Source: Prorocentrum cordatum (lineage: Eukaryota; Sar; Dinophyceae; Prorocentrales; Prorocentraceae). From it: a stretch of DNA of 64,000 nucleotides. The notes under the pieces are model-generated. The model was not told where the DNA came from and made no database searches. It saw only the letters and a program-made list of their open reading frames with translations. The position numbers were made by a program, and so were the translations under genes. Positions 20,241 to 30,718 of this stretch are shown piece by piece. Each line of letters begins with the position of its first letter. Within the stretch, counting starts at the first letter, position 1. The stretch lies in contig CAUYUJ010014360.1 of assembly GCA_963575745.1 (NCBI GenBank), forward strand, positions 379,528 through 443,527, read 5' to 3'.

Positions 20241-21185
20241 TTCCATGGCATTTCACGGGCAACTCCAAGCAACACCAGTCAACCTCGGGTAACCCCGAGG
20301 AGCGCCGCGAGCCAAGGACCCCGCACCCACAGGCTCCTTTCACAGACAAGCCCGGACCCCTCTGGCAAAGCCGAACTGGGGAATGAAAATGCAGCCCCTG
20401 CTCAGAGTTCCAAACTCTTGCCACTGGCATCGAAGACTCATTCACTCACCGACCCCCTTCAACAAACATACATGATAACGTTCAGCTGGGTGCAAAAAGA
20501 AACGGCGCACGTTGTCGACACGGCGTCGTCGCTCTGCTGCAACCTCCCATCCAGAACTTCCGTCCCCTCGTACTGGCCTTATGGCAGACATGAAGACTAA
20601 AACAATGTGACATACCTGAGTCTGGCGTGGTGTATGCAGGAAACGAAGCCACGTCTTGGCATGAGATTCGCTGATGCTGCCGCCTCGGGAATCACAGCCA
20701 CGCATATGAGATTTCAGATCAGTCCGAGGGCGGGCCATCAGATATCTGCTGAGCGAAGCGTAAACTCTCGCAAGCCGAGAAATACGTCCAGCTTTCCCTT
20801 GCGGAGCCCTTCGGTGAATTCCTTTCCCTGCTCCTACGGTGGGGGCATTGGACAAAGAACCTTTAGATAGGGAGTCCAGGGTCTGGAAGCCGGTCGAACT
20901 CCAATCGTGGATCGGCCATGGGTATCACCGCCGCCTTCATCAGATAATGAGTTCTTCAGGGTCTGCAGCCTCCTGGGCACATTCCTTAACCAACGCCCCC
21001 ACCGTATTTCTGTCGACGTCTCCTTCACCCTCATCGCTCCCAGTGACGCGCCGCTGCAAGATCACGGTGAGCCCCACAACCCATTCTGTAAGCAAGCCTC
21101 CACGTGTACAGCGGCGCTCCTCACGATACGTATTGATCAACTGCTCTCGTGCCACCGCTTCCGCTTAGACTAACCGAATGGATTT
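20241..21185. other. unannotated DNA, no supported gene
   Basis: Mixed composition. A 137-codon minus frame (20442-20855) and a 214-codon plus frame (19956-20600, partly repeat-derived) overlap others; neither has a recognisable domain. Confidence 0.4.
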
Positions 21186-21194
21186 GTTGGAGGC

Positions 21195-21352
21195 TTAGTG
21201 GGCCCTTGAAACGACAGGGCCGTTTTTTAAACGGTTCCGTTTTGCCGTTTTTTTGCCGTTTCCGGTCGCTGTTTTTTTGCCGCTTCCATGTTCAAGGGGC
21301 ATTTTTTGGAAACGGTGAAAAAACGGCCCTGCCGTTTCCGGGGCCCACACAG
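21195..21352. mobile_element. MULE-like non-autonomous TIR element
   Basis: 158 bp with about 40-bp terminal inverted repeats: both arms read GTGGGCCC, then GAAACG, CAGGGCCGTTTTTT and TTCC from their outer ends. It is flanked by an exact 9-bp direct repeat GTTGGAGGC (21186-21194 and 21353-21361). A 9-bp target duplication with long TIRs is the signature of the Mutator superfamily. The interior is T-rich (GCCGTTTTTTTGCCGTTTCC) with no coding capacity. Confidence 0.8.
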
Positions 21353-21361
21353 GTTGGAGGC

Positions 21362-22167
21362 AATTGGACTACCTAAGACGCCTTGACTATTTCCAAGTCG
21401 AGTCAGAAGGAAGCCTCGGGATCCGGACAACATCGGATCGGGATACGTCGAGGATCTCTGAGAGCCGGCGGCTCCGGAGACTGCACCGGGCGCCGCGGCC
21501 GTCCCAGAGCGCTGCACTCGGATCCTGGGCCTGCCTGACTCGATGATGGCACTAATGTAAACAATTCTAAGAACAAGAAGAACAATGATAAGCAGAATAA
21601 TAATCATCATAAGAAGAGAAATAATAATACTAATAGCCATCAGATGAATAATACGAAGAATAATGAGAAAAAGAAGAAGAATAATGACTTGAAGACCCCC
21701 TGGCTGGGGGCCCTACGGCCCTTGATGCCACTGGCTTCTTCACGCGCACACACAGCTGCAATCACCCCTCGGAGGCCCCACTCTGGCGGCGGGGGCGGCG
21801 TGGTGGCGTTGCAGCCGATCTCTTCCTGCCGCTTCGCGGGCCAGCAGAACATGAGAAGCAAAAACGTAGATGACAAGCGACAGATGTAAGAGCATGAGAT
21901 GGGAGCGACTGGGTGAGCAGACCAGGCAGCCAGGCAAGCGAGTGCGCTCGCTTGGCAAAGCGGCAGGCCGCCGTGGAAAGGCGGAGGGGCCCCCCAGCCG
22001 CAATCGCTGGGCCATCCGGTCACTGCACGGGCAAGGAGGTCCGTGATTAATGCAGGGAGAAGGGGCCACTACACAAAAGCTACGTCAAAGAGGGCAGGGC
22101 AGAGATGAAGGCTAGGTTGACTAGGGGCTGCCTCCCAGAACCCCCCCAACCAATCCTGGGCAACCTC
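21362..22167. other. unannotated DNA with an A-rich AAGAATAAT stretch
   Basis: About 21555-21690 is A-rich with AAT/AAG triplet words. The rest shows no gene. Confidence 0.45.
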
Positions 22168-22391
22168 ACGGTCAGGAACTTCTGCTTAGCGTGTCGCGGC
22201 GACGGCCCTGGCGGCACGCTATGCCCTGCAAGCGGATAGCGTGTCGCTCCGCTCCGTGGGGCGGGAGACCAGGAAAGGCTCGGGAGGTTGATGCTTGAGG
22301 GCAGGGACGCGATCAGCGTCTCGAGTCTCGCGCCGAAACGTGGCAGGCCAAAACCAGCGGAGCGACACGCTGACCAAAAGCTCCTGACCGT
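22168..22391. mobile_element. MITE family A, copy 3 (best-preserved ends)
   Basis: About 224 bp. The left terminus ACGGTCAGGAACTTCTGCTT is mirrored at the right by AGCTCCTGACCGT; the inner part of the inverted repeat is AGCGTGTCGC. Middle: GCCCTGCAAGCGGATAGCG and GGCCAAAACCAGCGGAGCG. Non-coding, no clear target duplication. Confidence 0.75.
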
Positions 22392-22430
22392 ACCCCTCCT
22401 GGTTTATCGGGAGCGCGCAAGCATGGATTA

Positions 22431-22598
22431 GCGATCCATGGATCTGGCGCGCGGTCGCCACATCCATGGATCCAGGGAGGTGCCCCTCCCAAAATGCGGC
22501 AGGTGCCGCCTCGCTCGGCGGCGGAAATCCGCGATTTCCATGGGAACGGGGCCCGTCGCTGATCCACGCCCCCTTCATCCATGTTTGCGATCGCCTGA
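22431..22598. repeat. dispersed family D, copy 2
   Basis: GCGATCCATGGATCTGGCGC, GCGGTCGCCACATCCATGG, CCTCGCTCGGCGGCGGAAAT, GGGGCCCGTCGCTGATCC and CATGTTTGCGATCGCCTGA, in the same order as 56522-56680. The variable parts are small indels. Minus-strand translations keep a shared peptide (GVDQRRAPFP; IHGCGDRAP). Confidence 0.7.
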
Positions 22599-23750
22599 AG
22601 AAGGCCGGGGGGGCTTCCGAGCCTTCCCTTAGGTCGGGCCTGTCCCCCTGCAGGAGGATTTCGGGGCGAACAGTTTCAGATACCCAAACATCGTCCCCAG
22701 GCTCTTTTCTGCCTGCTTCAAGATACCCCAGAAATCGTCCCCTGGATCCATGCTTGCGATCGCCTGAAGTTGGCTCGGCGTTCCCTCATCTGATCGGAGC
22801 CTGGCAGGGCAGCGCGGCGGCCGGAACCAGGGGGGCCCTGGCCTCGCTCGGACCGCGCCTCGGCCTGGCCCCGGGGGGCGCCCAGCGGCTCTGGCGCTCC
22901 TATAGCACGGGGGAAGGCGGGTCCGGTCCCGAGAGGAGCGGGTCCTGGGCACCTGGGGGCCTTCGCCCCCTGGGCGCGAGCTTCCTCCCGAGTCGTTGCC
23001 TGACAGCCCCGGGGCCCGGGGAGGGCCCCGGGGGCCCGAGGACGGCGAAGAAGCTCAGGGGCCTTTTCCCCCAGGACCCGCTTCCCCCATGGCGAGCTTC
23101 GGTCTGCCGCCCCCCCCCCCCGCCCCCCCACGGGATAGCGAGCAGCGAACAGCCGCCAACGCCCAGGAGGGGGCGGCACGAGGGCGGGCGGCGGGCGTGC
23201 CTATAGCAGGCTGGCCTTTCGAAGAGGCCCAGGGGAAGTGCTGGAGGGAACCTCGCGTGAGAAGCAACCAGCGTGATCTGGGCCAGCTCTTATTCGAGGT
23301 CAGACGCAGCCTGGACGAGGATGGCATCGGGTGAGGATACATCGACAATCTCTGAGATCTGGCGGTTCTGGAAGATGTCTCGGGCGCCGCGGCCTTCGCA
23401 GAGCGTTCCAGAACGCTCTGAGAGCGCTCCAGAACGCTCTGGAACGTACTTATCCTCGGCCTGGTCCCGCCCGACCCACGGGAGCTTGGGAACAGCACCA
23501 GAAACCCTCATGGAGGCTGATCCAGACCTGACCTCGAAACGCGATGGGGCCAGCCGGTCGAGCCGGCACGATCCACGACAAAGCTCGAATCGCAACTCCC
23601 TGCCTGAAGAATGTGACCCGCCGGCCGATCGGACCAGCGGTCGAAGGATCCGGGATCGGTGATCCAGCGACTGAACCCCGATCGGCAGATGAGAGTCTCG
23701 CTTCGGCCCCTTCTCAACGTGGATGTGCTTCAGACCCCGGACCTCCCGCG
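22599..23750. other. GC-rich DNA with family E fragment and AGAACGCTCT palindromes
   Basis: The family E match lies at 22628-22703. At about 23400-23445 AGAACGCTCT and AGAGCGCTCC alternate as an imperfect palindromic run. ATCGCCTGAAG recurs at 22591 and 22759. No gene supported. Confidence 0.45.
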
Positions 23751-23751
23751 A

Positions 23752-23960
23752 CAACTTGGAGTGCTCATGAGTGTTCCCTGGCATGCGGTGACCAACCGGG
23801 GGTCCCTCGAGACCCCCGCTGCTCCTTCGAATTCTGGCGTAAATCCCACCCGCGGCAACTTGGAGAGCTCACGAGTGTTCCCTGGCATGCGGTGACCAAC
23901 CAGGGGTCCCTCGAGACCCACGCTGCTCCTTCAAATCCCCACGCAAATCCCACCCGAGGG
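23752..23960. repeat. two-copy tandem repeat, about 104 bp
   Basis: AACTTGGAG, GTGTTCCCTGGCATGCGGTG and GGGTCCCTCGAGACCC occur in the same order from 23753 and from 23857. Confidence 0.85.
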
Positions 23961-25080
23961 TATTCCCCTCGGCTCGCCCTGACGGCGCACTGCGGTGCGG
24001 CCTCTGGCACCTGCTGGGCGGCCTTGCGCAAGGCCTTCGCGCAGGGCGCTCTGCCGCGCGCGTGCCCGTCCGCTGCAGGAAGCCACGGAGGCGAGCGCGT
24101 TCCGAGAGTTTCCTCTGTTGTCAGAGAGCTCGCGCCCACCAACGGTCAGAAGCAGTGTCGAGCTGTTCTCCCAAGGGCAGGTGGAACGTTCTCCGAGCAG
24201 CCTCACTCGCGCGCGGGGAGGCTGTTTCTGCGACTGGGCTCGGCTGGACAGACGGCTGCACGCGGCGCCCCTCTGTCTCCCCGTGTCCGCTGGCTTCGGA
24301 AAGAGACTCGGGCCCTGCATCCCGCGTCACGCTGACGGCACAAAGGCAGAGGCTCAGACGACGCTGAAACCCATGCAGTGCTTGGAATACTGAAGGCGGC
24401 GGTGCCTCTCAGAGGCGCCTTCAGCAATACCCCGTGAGAGCTTCCAGATAGCTGGTGCCAGACATGTGATGAGGGCATCCGTCTCTGAGATGAGCCACCT
24501 CCTGCACAAAACGACGCAGAGGAGCATTTTGCCAACACGCCTTCAGAGGCTGCCTCTTTTCAACACCTGCAGGTGCAGGCGAATCTGATCAACTGGCCCT
24601 GAGCGAGTGTACCATAAGTGCGCGGTGGCCATGCGCCTGCTCATGTTTTCTTTGATGTCTGGAGGTGTGTTCTCATTGACGAAAACCAATCGAAAATAAG
24701 ACCTCTTTCAGACACGGGGGCCTTCATCACCTGCAGGAGTACGCGAAACTGTCCCGCGACCCTGGGCGATTCGACATCATACGAGTAAATGCGCTGTAAT
24801 TACGTGCCCGTGAGTGTGCGGAGGTGATGCTTTGCAGCGTGTTGTCACACCACGTTCTATCGACCATATGGTGTGAGCCCTTCGACGAGCTGGTGTGACA
24901 ACTCGTGATGGCTGGTTACAAGCGATCACTGCACGCTGTGGCGTCTCGTCGTACCATGTTGCCACTAGAAGTGGCAATACGCAACGCCCACATGTTTAGC
25001 ACCGCCTGTCGGTCAGCATGCCAGTGGCGCCGTACATAGGCGGAGGATGGTGGATGACACGTGGCCCAGATTTGGCGGCG
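23961..25080. other. unannotated DNA, no supported gene
   Basis: Mixed-composition sequence. Words such as CACCTGCAGG recur near 24567 and 24728. Overlapping frames have no recognisable domain. Confidence 0.4.
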
Positions 25081-25087
25081 CGCACAA

Positions 25088-25215
25088 GGGGGTTGAGGGA
25101 GGGGGGGGGGGGGGCTTCTGAAAGCGCCGGCCTTACATCTATAGACAAGGGCCGCGCCTGCTAAGAAGCAGGGGTGCTTCTAAGAAGCCCTCCCCCCTCC
25201 CCCCACCCCCCTTCT
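25088..25215. repeat. poly-G/poly-C foldback
   Basis: A poly-G run ending GGCTTCTGA (25098-25123) is mirrored by TTCTAAGAAGCCCTCCCCCC (25178-25215). The intervening sequence also pairs imperfectly (GCTAAGAAGC; GCTTCTAAGAAGC). The arms are low complexity, so this may be a microsatellite pair rather than an element. Confidence 0.5.
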
Positions 25216-25501
25216 GCGCGTGGCTGACAGATGGATCGTCACACTTTTCCCCCAATCAGGCTCTGCCTAAAGAGGGTTCTTACTCCTTCGTGCAAGAAGC
25301 CGGTGGGTGGAGGGCCCTCCCCCCCCCCGGCGTTCCTCAGGGCTGCCCAGGTTGCCCGCGGTTGCCTATGGACGCCCGGGGTTGCGCAGAGTTTTCCAGG
25401 GTTGCCTGGGGTTGCCCAGGGTTGCCAAGCAATGCTGAGCGATGCCAATCAGCGCAACGCAATGCCGAGCAAAGCCAAACAACTTTGCACTATGTTGCAC
25501 G
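25216..25501. other. unannotated DNA with GGGTTGCC run
   Basis: From about 25375 to 25480 the sequence is built of GGTTGCCCAGGGTTGCC and AGCAATGCCGAGC words, as in other TTGC-rich runs of the window. Confidence 0.5.
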
Positions 25502-25572
25502 TGTTCGCTTCGCACAGAACTGCTTCGAATTGTCTTGGAAGAAAGAAGGCCCCTGATTGGGGTCGCGCCTGA
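25502..25572. repeat. dispersed family I, inverted copy
   Basis: Reverse complement of the 20069-20135 element: AGAAAGAAGGCCCCTGATTG followed by GGGTCGCGC. Orientation is opposite to the two copies near 20 kb. Confidence 0.65.
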
Positions 25573-26600
25573 GCTCACCTTCGTGATGCCAGTGGACATC
25601 TGCCACTTTGTATCCATCGTCGATGTGGCCCAACGCCTTGCTATCGTACATCAACTGTTCCTCCGTTGCCAGCACATGTCCAGGCTTCCTGTAATCGCTG
25701 GGGGCCGGCCGAACCACAGGCTCAGCGTGCCCTGGGCCCGCGCCTGCAACAACGAAGCTGCGCCCCTTCACCCGCGCACTGCGGAGACACTGCGCACTTC
25801 GCTCCACCCGGCACGCGGCAGTCCCGCCTTTTGCGCTGCGCCACCAGGCGCCGACAGCGGGAGGAGAGCCCACGGGAGGCCAACCGCGGCCATGGGATGC
25901 CGTTTGGACCCAAGCCCCCCCCCCCCCCCAAGCCATGGAGGCTGCCCGAGGCCCCGAACCCTGGTCAGAGGACCGCGCCGCGTCGCCGGCCAACCGGCGA
26001 TGCATCGGCGCCGTCGGCGTGGAGAGAACCGGGCTCCGCGTCGAGCCGCATCGCCGATGCACCCGCCATGCGGCGCGAGCCTCCGACCCTGTCCACTCGG
26101 ACCCCGTTTGGGAGGCATGGCCCCTCCTGGCCATTCCTGGGCTGCGAGGGGGAACGTCAGGGCGGGACCGGCCCGGGGGGAGGAAGCATCGAGCTGCCAT
26201 CGGCAATACACAGCCGACAGACCGGCGACGGGCCCTCGATGGCGAATCCGCGCTCCTCCTGGGCAGGGATGGGGCTATCGGCCCCCTATCGGCGATCAAT
26301 GGGCGATCGGGGGTCGATGCGTCCCCCCTGAGCTCGTCGCCCCCTGACGTTGCCCCTGCGCCCTGCGCCGTTTTCGTCGACAGCCCCAGAGCCCGGCGAT
26401 GACCCCGAGAGGCCGACAACTGCAAAACGTCGCCGCCTTGGTTTTCTCGCTGCGTTGGATGTCTGGGGGGCCATCGAGGCTGTCCGAGGCCACGAGCCCC
26501 CCTCCTGGCCCTCCTGGGCCGCCCCGCTGGAGGCCTCCCAATGGATGCCTCCCGGTGCGTCGGCGATGTGGCGCGATCCTCCGACCCCATGTGTGGACAG
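25573..26600. other. GC-rich DNA with family F copy 3 at 26182-26311
   Basis: A 435-codon minus frame spans 25490-26797 but crosses two repeat families and a MITE and has no recognisable domain. Family F copy 3 runs GCATCGAGCTGCC, GGGGCTATCGGCCCCC, CGATCAATGGGCGATCGG. Confidence 0.45.
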
Positions 26601-26917
26601 GCGCGTTCCACTACTCGCAAATCAACTACTCGCAAATTGCCTGGATCCACCGCGGGGGATTTGCGATACGTTACATAGAGAAAGACCTGTACATTTCGGA
26701 CGTTTGCGAGTAGGCACTTTTCGGGGATGGACAGACCCCCCTTTAGTAAAACGTGGTTTAGTGAAAACGACCTGAGGCCCAAACCTGGCGGGCGCAAGCC
26801 TGGAAAATAACAGCCACGGCGCCCTCTCGAGCCCCGAAAACGGGCAATTCACCAATCGACGCGTCACTGTTGGGGCTTCTGTCCGCCCCCGAACTCTGCG
26901 AGTAGTGGAACGCGCTC
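26601..26917. mobile_element. MITE family B, copy 2, split by a nested insertion
   Basis: The left part (26601-26719) and right part (26898-26917) together align with copy 1 at 2553-2694. In copy 1 the break point is continuous (GCACTTTGCGAG). The left arm GCGCGTTCCACTACTCGC and right arm GCGAGTAGTGGAACGCGC are intact. Confidence 0.8.
26720..26893. mobile_element. TIR element nested in MITE B copy 2
   Basis: 174 bp. It begins TTCGGGGATGGACAGA and ends with the reverse complement of TTCGGGGGCGGACAGA, a 14/16 terminal inverted repeat. It interrupts the right arm of the family B element, so it is the younger insertion. Non-coding. The flanks (CTTT and CTCT) could be a degraded 4-bp duplication. 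Confidence 0.7.
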
Positions 26918-27330
26918 GGCGAGTGCTGCTCGAGCCCCACCGCGGCCTCTGCGGAGAAGACGTCCACAGCTCCGTGAGCCCAGTGGCGCCTCGAGGCCTT
27001 GCGGGGGGCCCCCCGCTGCCCGAGGGGAGGTCCCGCGCCGCAGGGACACCCCGGCGGGCCCCAGGAGACGCCCCCAAGAGGGGCAGCCAGGGCAGGATCG
27101 AGAGAGAAGGAGGGTCGAGGGTCGAGGATCGGGGGTCGAGGATCGAGGCAGGCCTGGGCCTCCCTCCGCGGCGGGGGTCGACGGGCGCCCCCTGTCGCAG
27201 AACGCCCCTCGGCGAACCCGACCCGGGGCCAGGCCCCGGGGGGGCGCGGCCCTCGGACCCCACCTCGGGACGCACGGGGACATGCTCATACTAGATGTCC
27301 TCCTGGGAGGCGCGCGCCCGACCCGGACAT
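26918..27330. other. GC-rich unannotated DNA with GGTCGAGGATCG run
   Basis: 27112-27148 is a run of GGGTCGAGGATCG words. No gene supported. Confidence 0.45.
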
Positions 27331-27522
27331 ATGGCATACTCCAGATTTCGTAATAGAAGGGAGGGGGTCTGGACCCCCCAAGAGAAGCCATTTCAGACCT
27401 CCCCCGTGGGAGAACCCTCCAAAACATCGTCCCCAGACCCCCCAGGCCCTCCAAGATAGCCTGGAAGAGACCCCCCTCGAAATGAGACCCCCCGCCCTTT
27501 ATTACGAAATCTGGGGTACCCA
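27331..27522. mobile_element. foldback element J with about 40-bp TIRs
   Basis: The left arm reads ATGGCATACTCCAG then ATTTCGTAATAGAAGG; the right arm is the reverse complement of ATGGGTACCCCAG then ATTTCGTAATAAAGGG, both continuing into GGGGGGTCT. The interior contains AAACATCGTCCCC, shared with 9.3 and 22.7 kb. No target duplication evident. Confidence 0.7.
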
Positions 27523-27540
27523 TCTTGTAGTCATTCTATC

Positions 27541-27640
27541 GGTTCCCGAGCGGTTTGGCCAGAAAGCGCCCGCCACGACGCAGAGACTGTAAGAGCCCTC
27601 GGTGCGCGCGTCGCCCCCTGGGGGGGCGACGCACACATGG
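27541..27640. repeat. dispersed family G, copy 3
   Basis: GGTTCCCGAGCGGTTTGGCC through GAAAGCGCCCGCCACG to a hairpin CGTCGCCCCCTGGGGGGGCG and CACACATGG. It lies 18 bp right of foldback element J. Confidence 0.7.
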
Positions 27641-28155
27641 TGTAAGCACGCTGGGACGGCGCCGACGCGGAGACGGCGGCAGCTCGGAGTCGGTCCCAGG
27701 ATCCCTCCTGGGGCCCAAGCGGCGCACCAATTCTCCGGGGCTGCGCCCGGCTGTGGCGACGAGGGGGGGGGGGCCCGAATGCCACCTGCCGTCGTCGCAG
27801 CTCGCCCCTCCACGAACACGAGGTGGCCCTCGGGCAGCAGAGCCGTTTGCACCCGTCGGTCGGCAGCGGCGGGTGGAAGCCGGAAGCAGGAAGGCGTTGA
27901 ACACCGATCGGGTTTCCGCACGCCCCCCAGAAGAGAGCGGAGAGGGCGAAGCCTCTCGATCGCGGAAGCAGGGAGGCGCCTAAAGTGGATCGGAACCTGG
28001 GACTCCCAAAAGAGCTACTTTTGACGACCGATGGGTGGTTGTCGCCGGCAGAGCTCCCGCGGTGTTCGCGCCTCCCTGGCCAAGCCGGGAGGGCGTACAC
28101 ACACCGCTCCTGGGCCCAGGCCAGACCCACCCTGGGCGTACGCGCTGCTTCTGGC
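27641..28155. other. unannotated GC-rich DNA
   Basis: No recognisable gene or repeat. Confidence 0.4.
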
Positions 28156-28222
28156 CAGGCCCAGGAGGAGGACGAGGAGGACGAGGAGGAGGAGGAGGAG
28201 GAAGGAGGAGGAAGGAGGACCA
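28156..28222. repeat. (GAG)n microsatellite
   Basis: GAGGAGGACGAGGAGGACG passing into GAGGAGGAAGGAGG, purine-rich on the plus strand, the opposite orientation to most TCC tracts here. Confidence 0.95.
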
Positions 28223-28535
28223 GTGTAAACCCAAGAGTCATCAACGATGTGGAATTAACCCTCCCTCCAAGCTCCCTCTTCACAGGCCCCTACTGCCTGG
28301 TCGGAAGCCGTTTGAAGACCTTGAAGCATGCCAAAACATTGTTCTCGGGATGTCCACGCCACGGATCAAACTGGCTGCTGCGTCCTGACGATCTGGAATC
28401 ATGCCAGAACGCCGTTTTGGGACTTCAACACCTCGAACCAATACAATTGTTGCACCCGCATAATCCTGAATTCTTCCCAAACGCCGTTTCTGGTACGCTG
28501 ATCATGGGGATCTGTAAAACTCTTGCAAATGTTTG
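28223..28535. other. degenerate flank of the 83-bp satellite
   Basis: Words such as CATGCCAAAACATTG, CATGCCAGAACGCCG and TTCCCAAACGCCG recur at spacings of about 70-80 bp, suggesting an older, diverged tandem repeat. Confidence 0.4.
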
Positions 28536-29205
28536 GAACTAATGTGCCCGGCGCTAGGGCGAGAACCACATTTTGAAAAGGACCCGCCCTCAATCCGTGA
28601 AGCTCATGCACATGTTTAAACCATATGTGCGCGGCGCTGAAGGCGAGAGCCACATGGTGAAAAGGACCTCAATCGCTGAAGCTGTCACACATATATTTAA
28701 ACCGAATGCGCGCGGCGCGAATGCGAGAACCACATGCTGAAAACCACCCGCCCTCAATCCGTGCAGCTCTTGCAAATTATTGAAACGAATGTGCGCGGCG
28801 CCAAGACGAGAACAGCATGTTGAAAAGGACTCGCCCACAATCCGTGAAGCTCTTGCACATGTTTAAACCAAATTTGCGCGGCGCTAGAGCGAGAGCCACA
28901 TTTTGAAAGCCACCCGACCTCAATCCGTGAAGCTCTCACACATATTTAAACCGAATGTGCGCGGCGCGAAGGCGAGAACCACATGTTGAAAACCACCCGC
29001 CCTCTCAATCCGTGAAGCTCTTGCAAATTATGAAAACGAATGTCCGCGGCGCAAAGACGAGAGCCACATATTGAAAACTACCTGCCCTCAATCCGTGAAG
29101 CTCTTGCAAGTGTTTAAAACGAATGTGCGCGGCGCTGAGGCGAGAGTCACACTTTGAAAACGACCCGCCCTCAATCTGTGAAACTGTTGCCATGTTTTAC
29201 GCTTC
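28536..29205. repeat. 83-bp tandem satellite, 8 copies
   Basis: The word CAATCCGTGAAGCTC (or variant) starts at 28591, 28670, 28755, 28838, 28921, 29006, 29089 and 29172, giving a period of 79-85 and mostly 83. Each unit contains TTTAAACCRAATGTGCGCGG, CGAGARCCACAT and TTGAAAAC. The period is not a multiple of three, so frames across it are artefacts. Confidence 0.95.
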
Positions 29206-29795
29206 GGTCACAAGTGGTGAGGAGCAGTCTCAGGCGAAACGCCCTGCCCGCCCTAAAAACTGGCCTCGGGGTGGCCAGGGGCAGCGGATGTGCCTGCAGC
29301 TCTCGCCGCCCGAGCTCCTCCGAGATCCCCCCTCCTCTGAGGATCCTCCTGGGCTGACCCGCCTCTGAGGACCTCGCCCAGCCGAAGGGCCCCGGCGACG
29401 AGGCGGGGGGGGGGCGGGCGCCGGTCCCTGTCGCAGCACCACCTCGCCTGGCCTGGGCGCAGGCGCGCGCCATGCGTCCTTCCTCGTGCTTCCTGCTGCC
29501 CTCCGCGCCATCCCACCCCCCCCAGGAGGCGAAGGAGCAAGGAGAGCGGGGGGGGGGGGAAGGGATGGGAAGGGCAGGGGAGCGAAGAGAGGGGAGGGGA
29601 GAAAGCAGGGGCGGGGGAGGGGGCCAGGGGGGGACGGGGGGGGGCAGGGGGGGGGATTGAGGGGAGGGGGGGTGCGCTCGGGCCATGTCTGAAATCCTAC
29701 CCCTCCCACCCATCCCCTCCCGTTGTGCTGATCTCTGCCCGGACAGTGCTGGCACTGCTCGGGGTTCTTACTTTGGTTCCTTCAACAAGTGGGCG
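29206..29795. repeat. G-rich low-complexity DNA with inverted family K copy
   Basis: 29400-29680 is dominated by GGGGAGGGG words. The minus strand of about 29690-29745 reads CAACGGGAGGGGATGGGTGG and TTCAGACATGGCCC, matching the plus strand at about 11640-11695 and 13398-13452. Confidence 0.6.
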
Positions 29796-30125
29796 TGTCC
29801 GCCGAGGATTTCCGCGTTGCCGCCCCGTGCCACCTCGAGGGCGCTCGTGGGCTCTCTGTGCGCTGGGTGGGTCCGCCGAGGTTGCGCCACGCGGTTGCCC
29901 AGTGCCACCTCGTGGGCGCTCGCGGGCGCCCCGTGCGCCGGCGGGTCCGCCGAAGTTGCGCCACGCCGCCAGTGCCGCCTCGTGGGCGCTCGTGGGCGTC
30001 CCGTGGGCTGAGCTAGCACCGCGTAGCTCCCACTTGCACGACATAGCTTACACCACATAGCTTACACCGCATAGCTTAAGCAACATAGCTTACAACTTAC
30101 ACAACCAGCTCATAGCGTACGCCTA
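29796..30125. repeat. about 65-bp tandem repeat and ACATAGCTTACACC run
   Basis: GCCACCTCG(T)GGGCGCTCG-type units recur near 29837, 29903 and 29971 with GGGTCCGCCGARGTTGCGCC between them. From 30040 to 30110 ACATAGCTTACACC-type 15-16-mers repeat. Confidence 0.85.
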
Positions 30126-30475
30126 CGCATGGCGCTAGCGAGGCGCACCGCGACTGGTAGTCGCCGGCACCTCGGCGTGGTGCGGCAATGGGACCCGTGG
30201 GGCACACAGGGCTGATAGGACCCATGGGTTTCTCTGGGTCAGAGATCTGAAGGGCTTTCCGCCGCCCTTTGGGCCCAAAAGCTCGGAGCGCGTGTGTGGA
30301 AGGGGGGTACCTCGGGCAGCGCGGTTCCTGGGGACCATGAGGTTCCAGGAGCCCGCAGCCGCACTTTCGTTTAGAGGGCTCCTCGGGCCGATGAGCAACA
30401 TTGGGCGTGGAGGCTTGCGGGGCCCATGGCCTCACAGAAGCCGCTGGCCCTTGGGCTCCGTAGAGCGCGTCGGCT
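30126..30475. other. unannotated DNA
   Basis: No recognisable gene. A plus frame opens here but owes its length to the TCC tract that follows. Confidence 0.4.
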
Positions 30476-30718
30476 CCTCCTCCTCCTCCTCCTCCTCCTC
30501 CTCCTCCTCCTCCTCCTCCTCCTCCTGCTCCTGCTCCTCCTCCTCCTCGTCCTCCTCCTCTTCTCCTCCTCCTCCTCCTCCTCCTCCTCCTCCTCCTCCT
30601 CCTCCTCCTCCTCTCCTCCTCCCCCCCCTCCTCCCCCTCCCCTCCCCCTCCCCCTCCGCCCCCCCCTCCGCCTCCTCCTCCTCCTCCTCCTCCTCCTCCT
30701 CCTCGTCCTCTTCCTATA
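30476..30718. repeat. (TCC)n microsatellite, about 240 bp
   Basis: The longest of the TCC tracts, pyrimidine on the plus strand, with GTCC, TGC and poly-C interruptions. Poly-Ser, poly-Leu and poly-Pro frames through it are artefacts. Confidence 0.98.

Noticed and set aside
25490-26797. 435-codon minus-strand ORF
   Set aside because: Crosses MITE B, its nested insertion, family F and family I; high GC alone explains the lack of stops.
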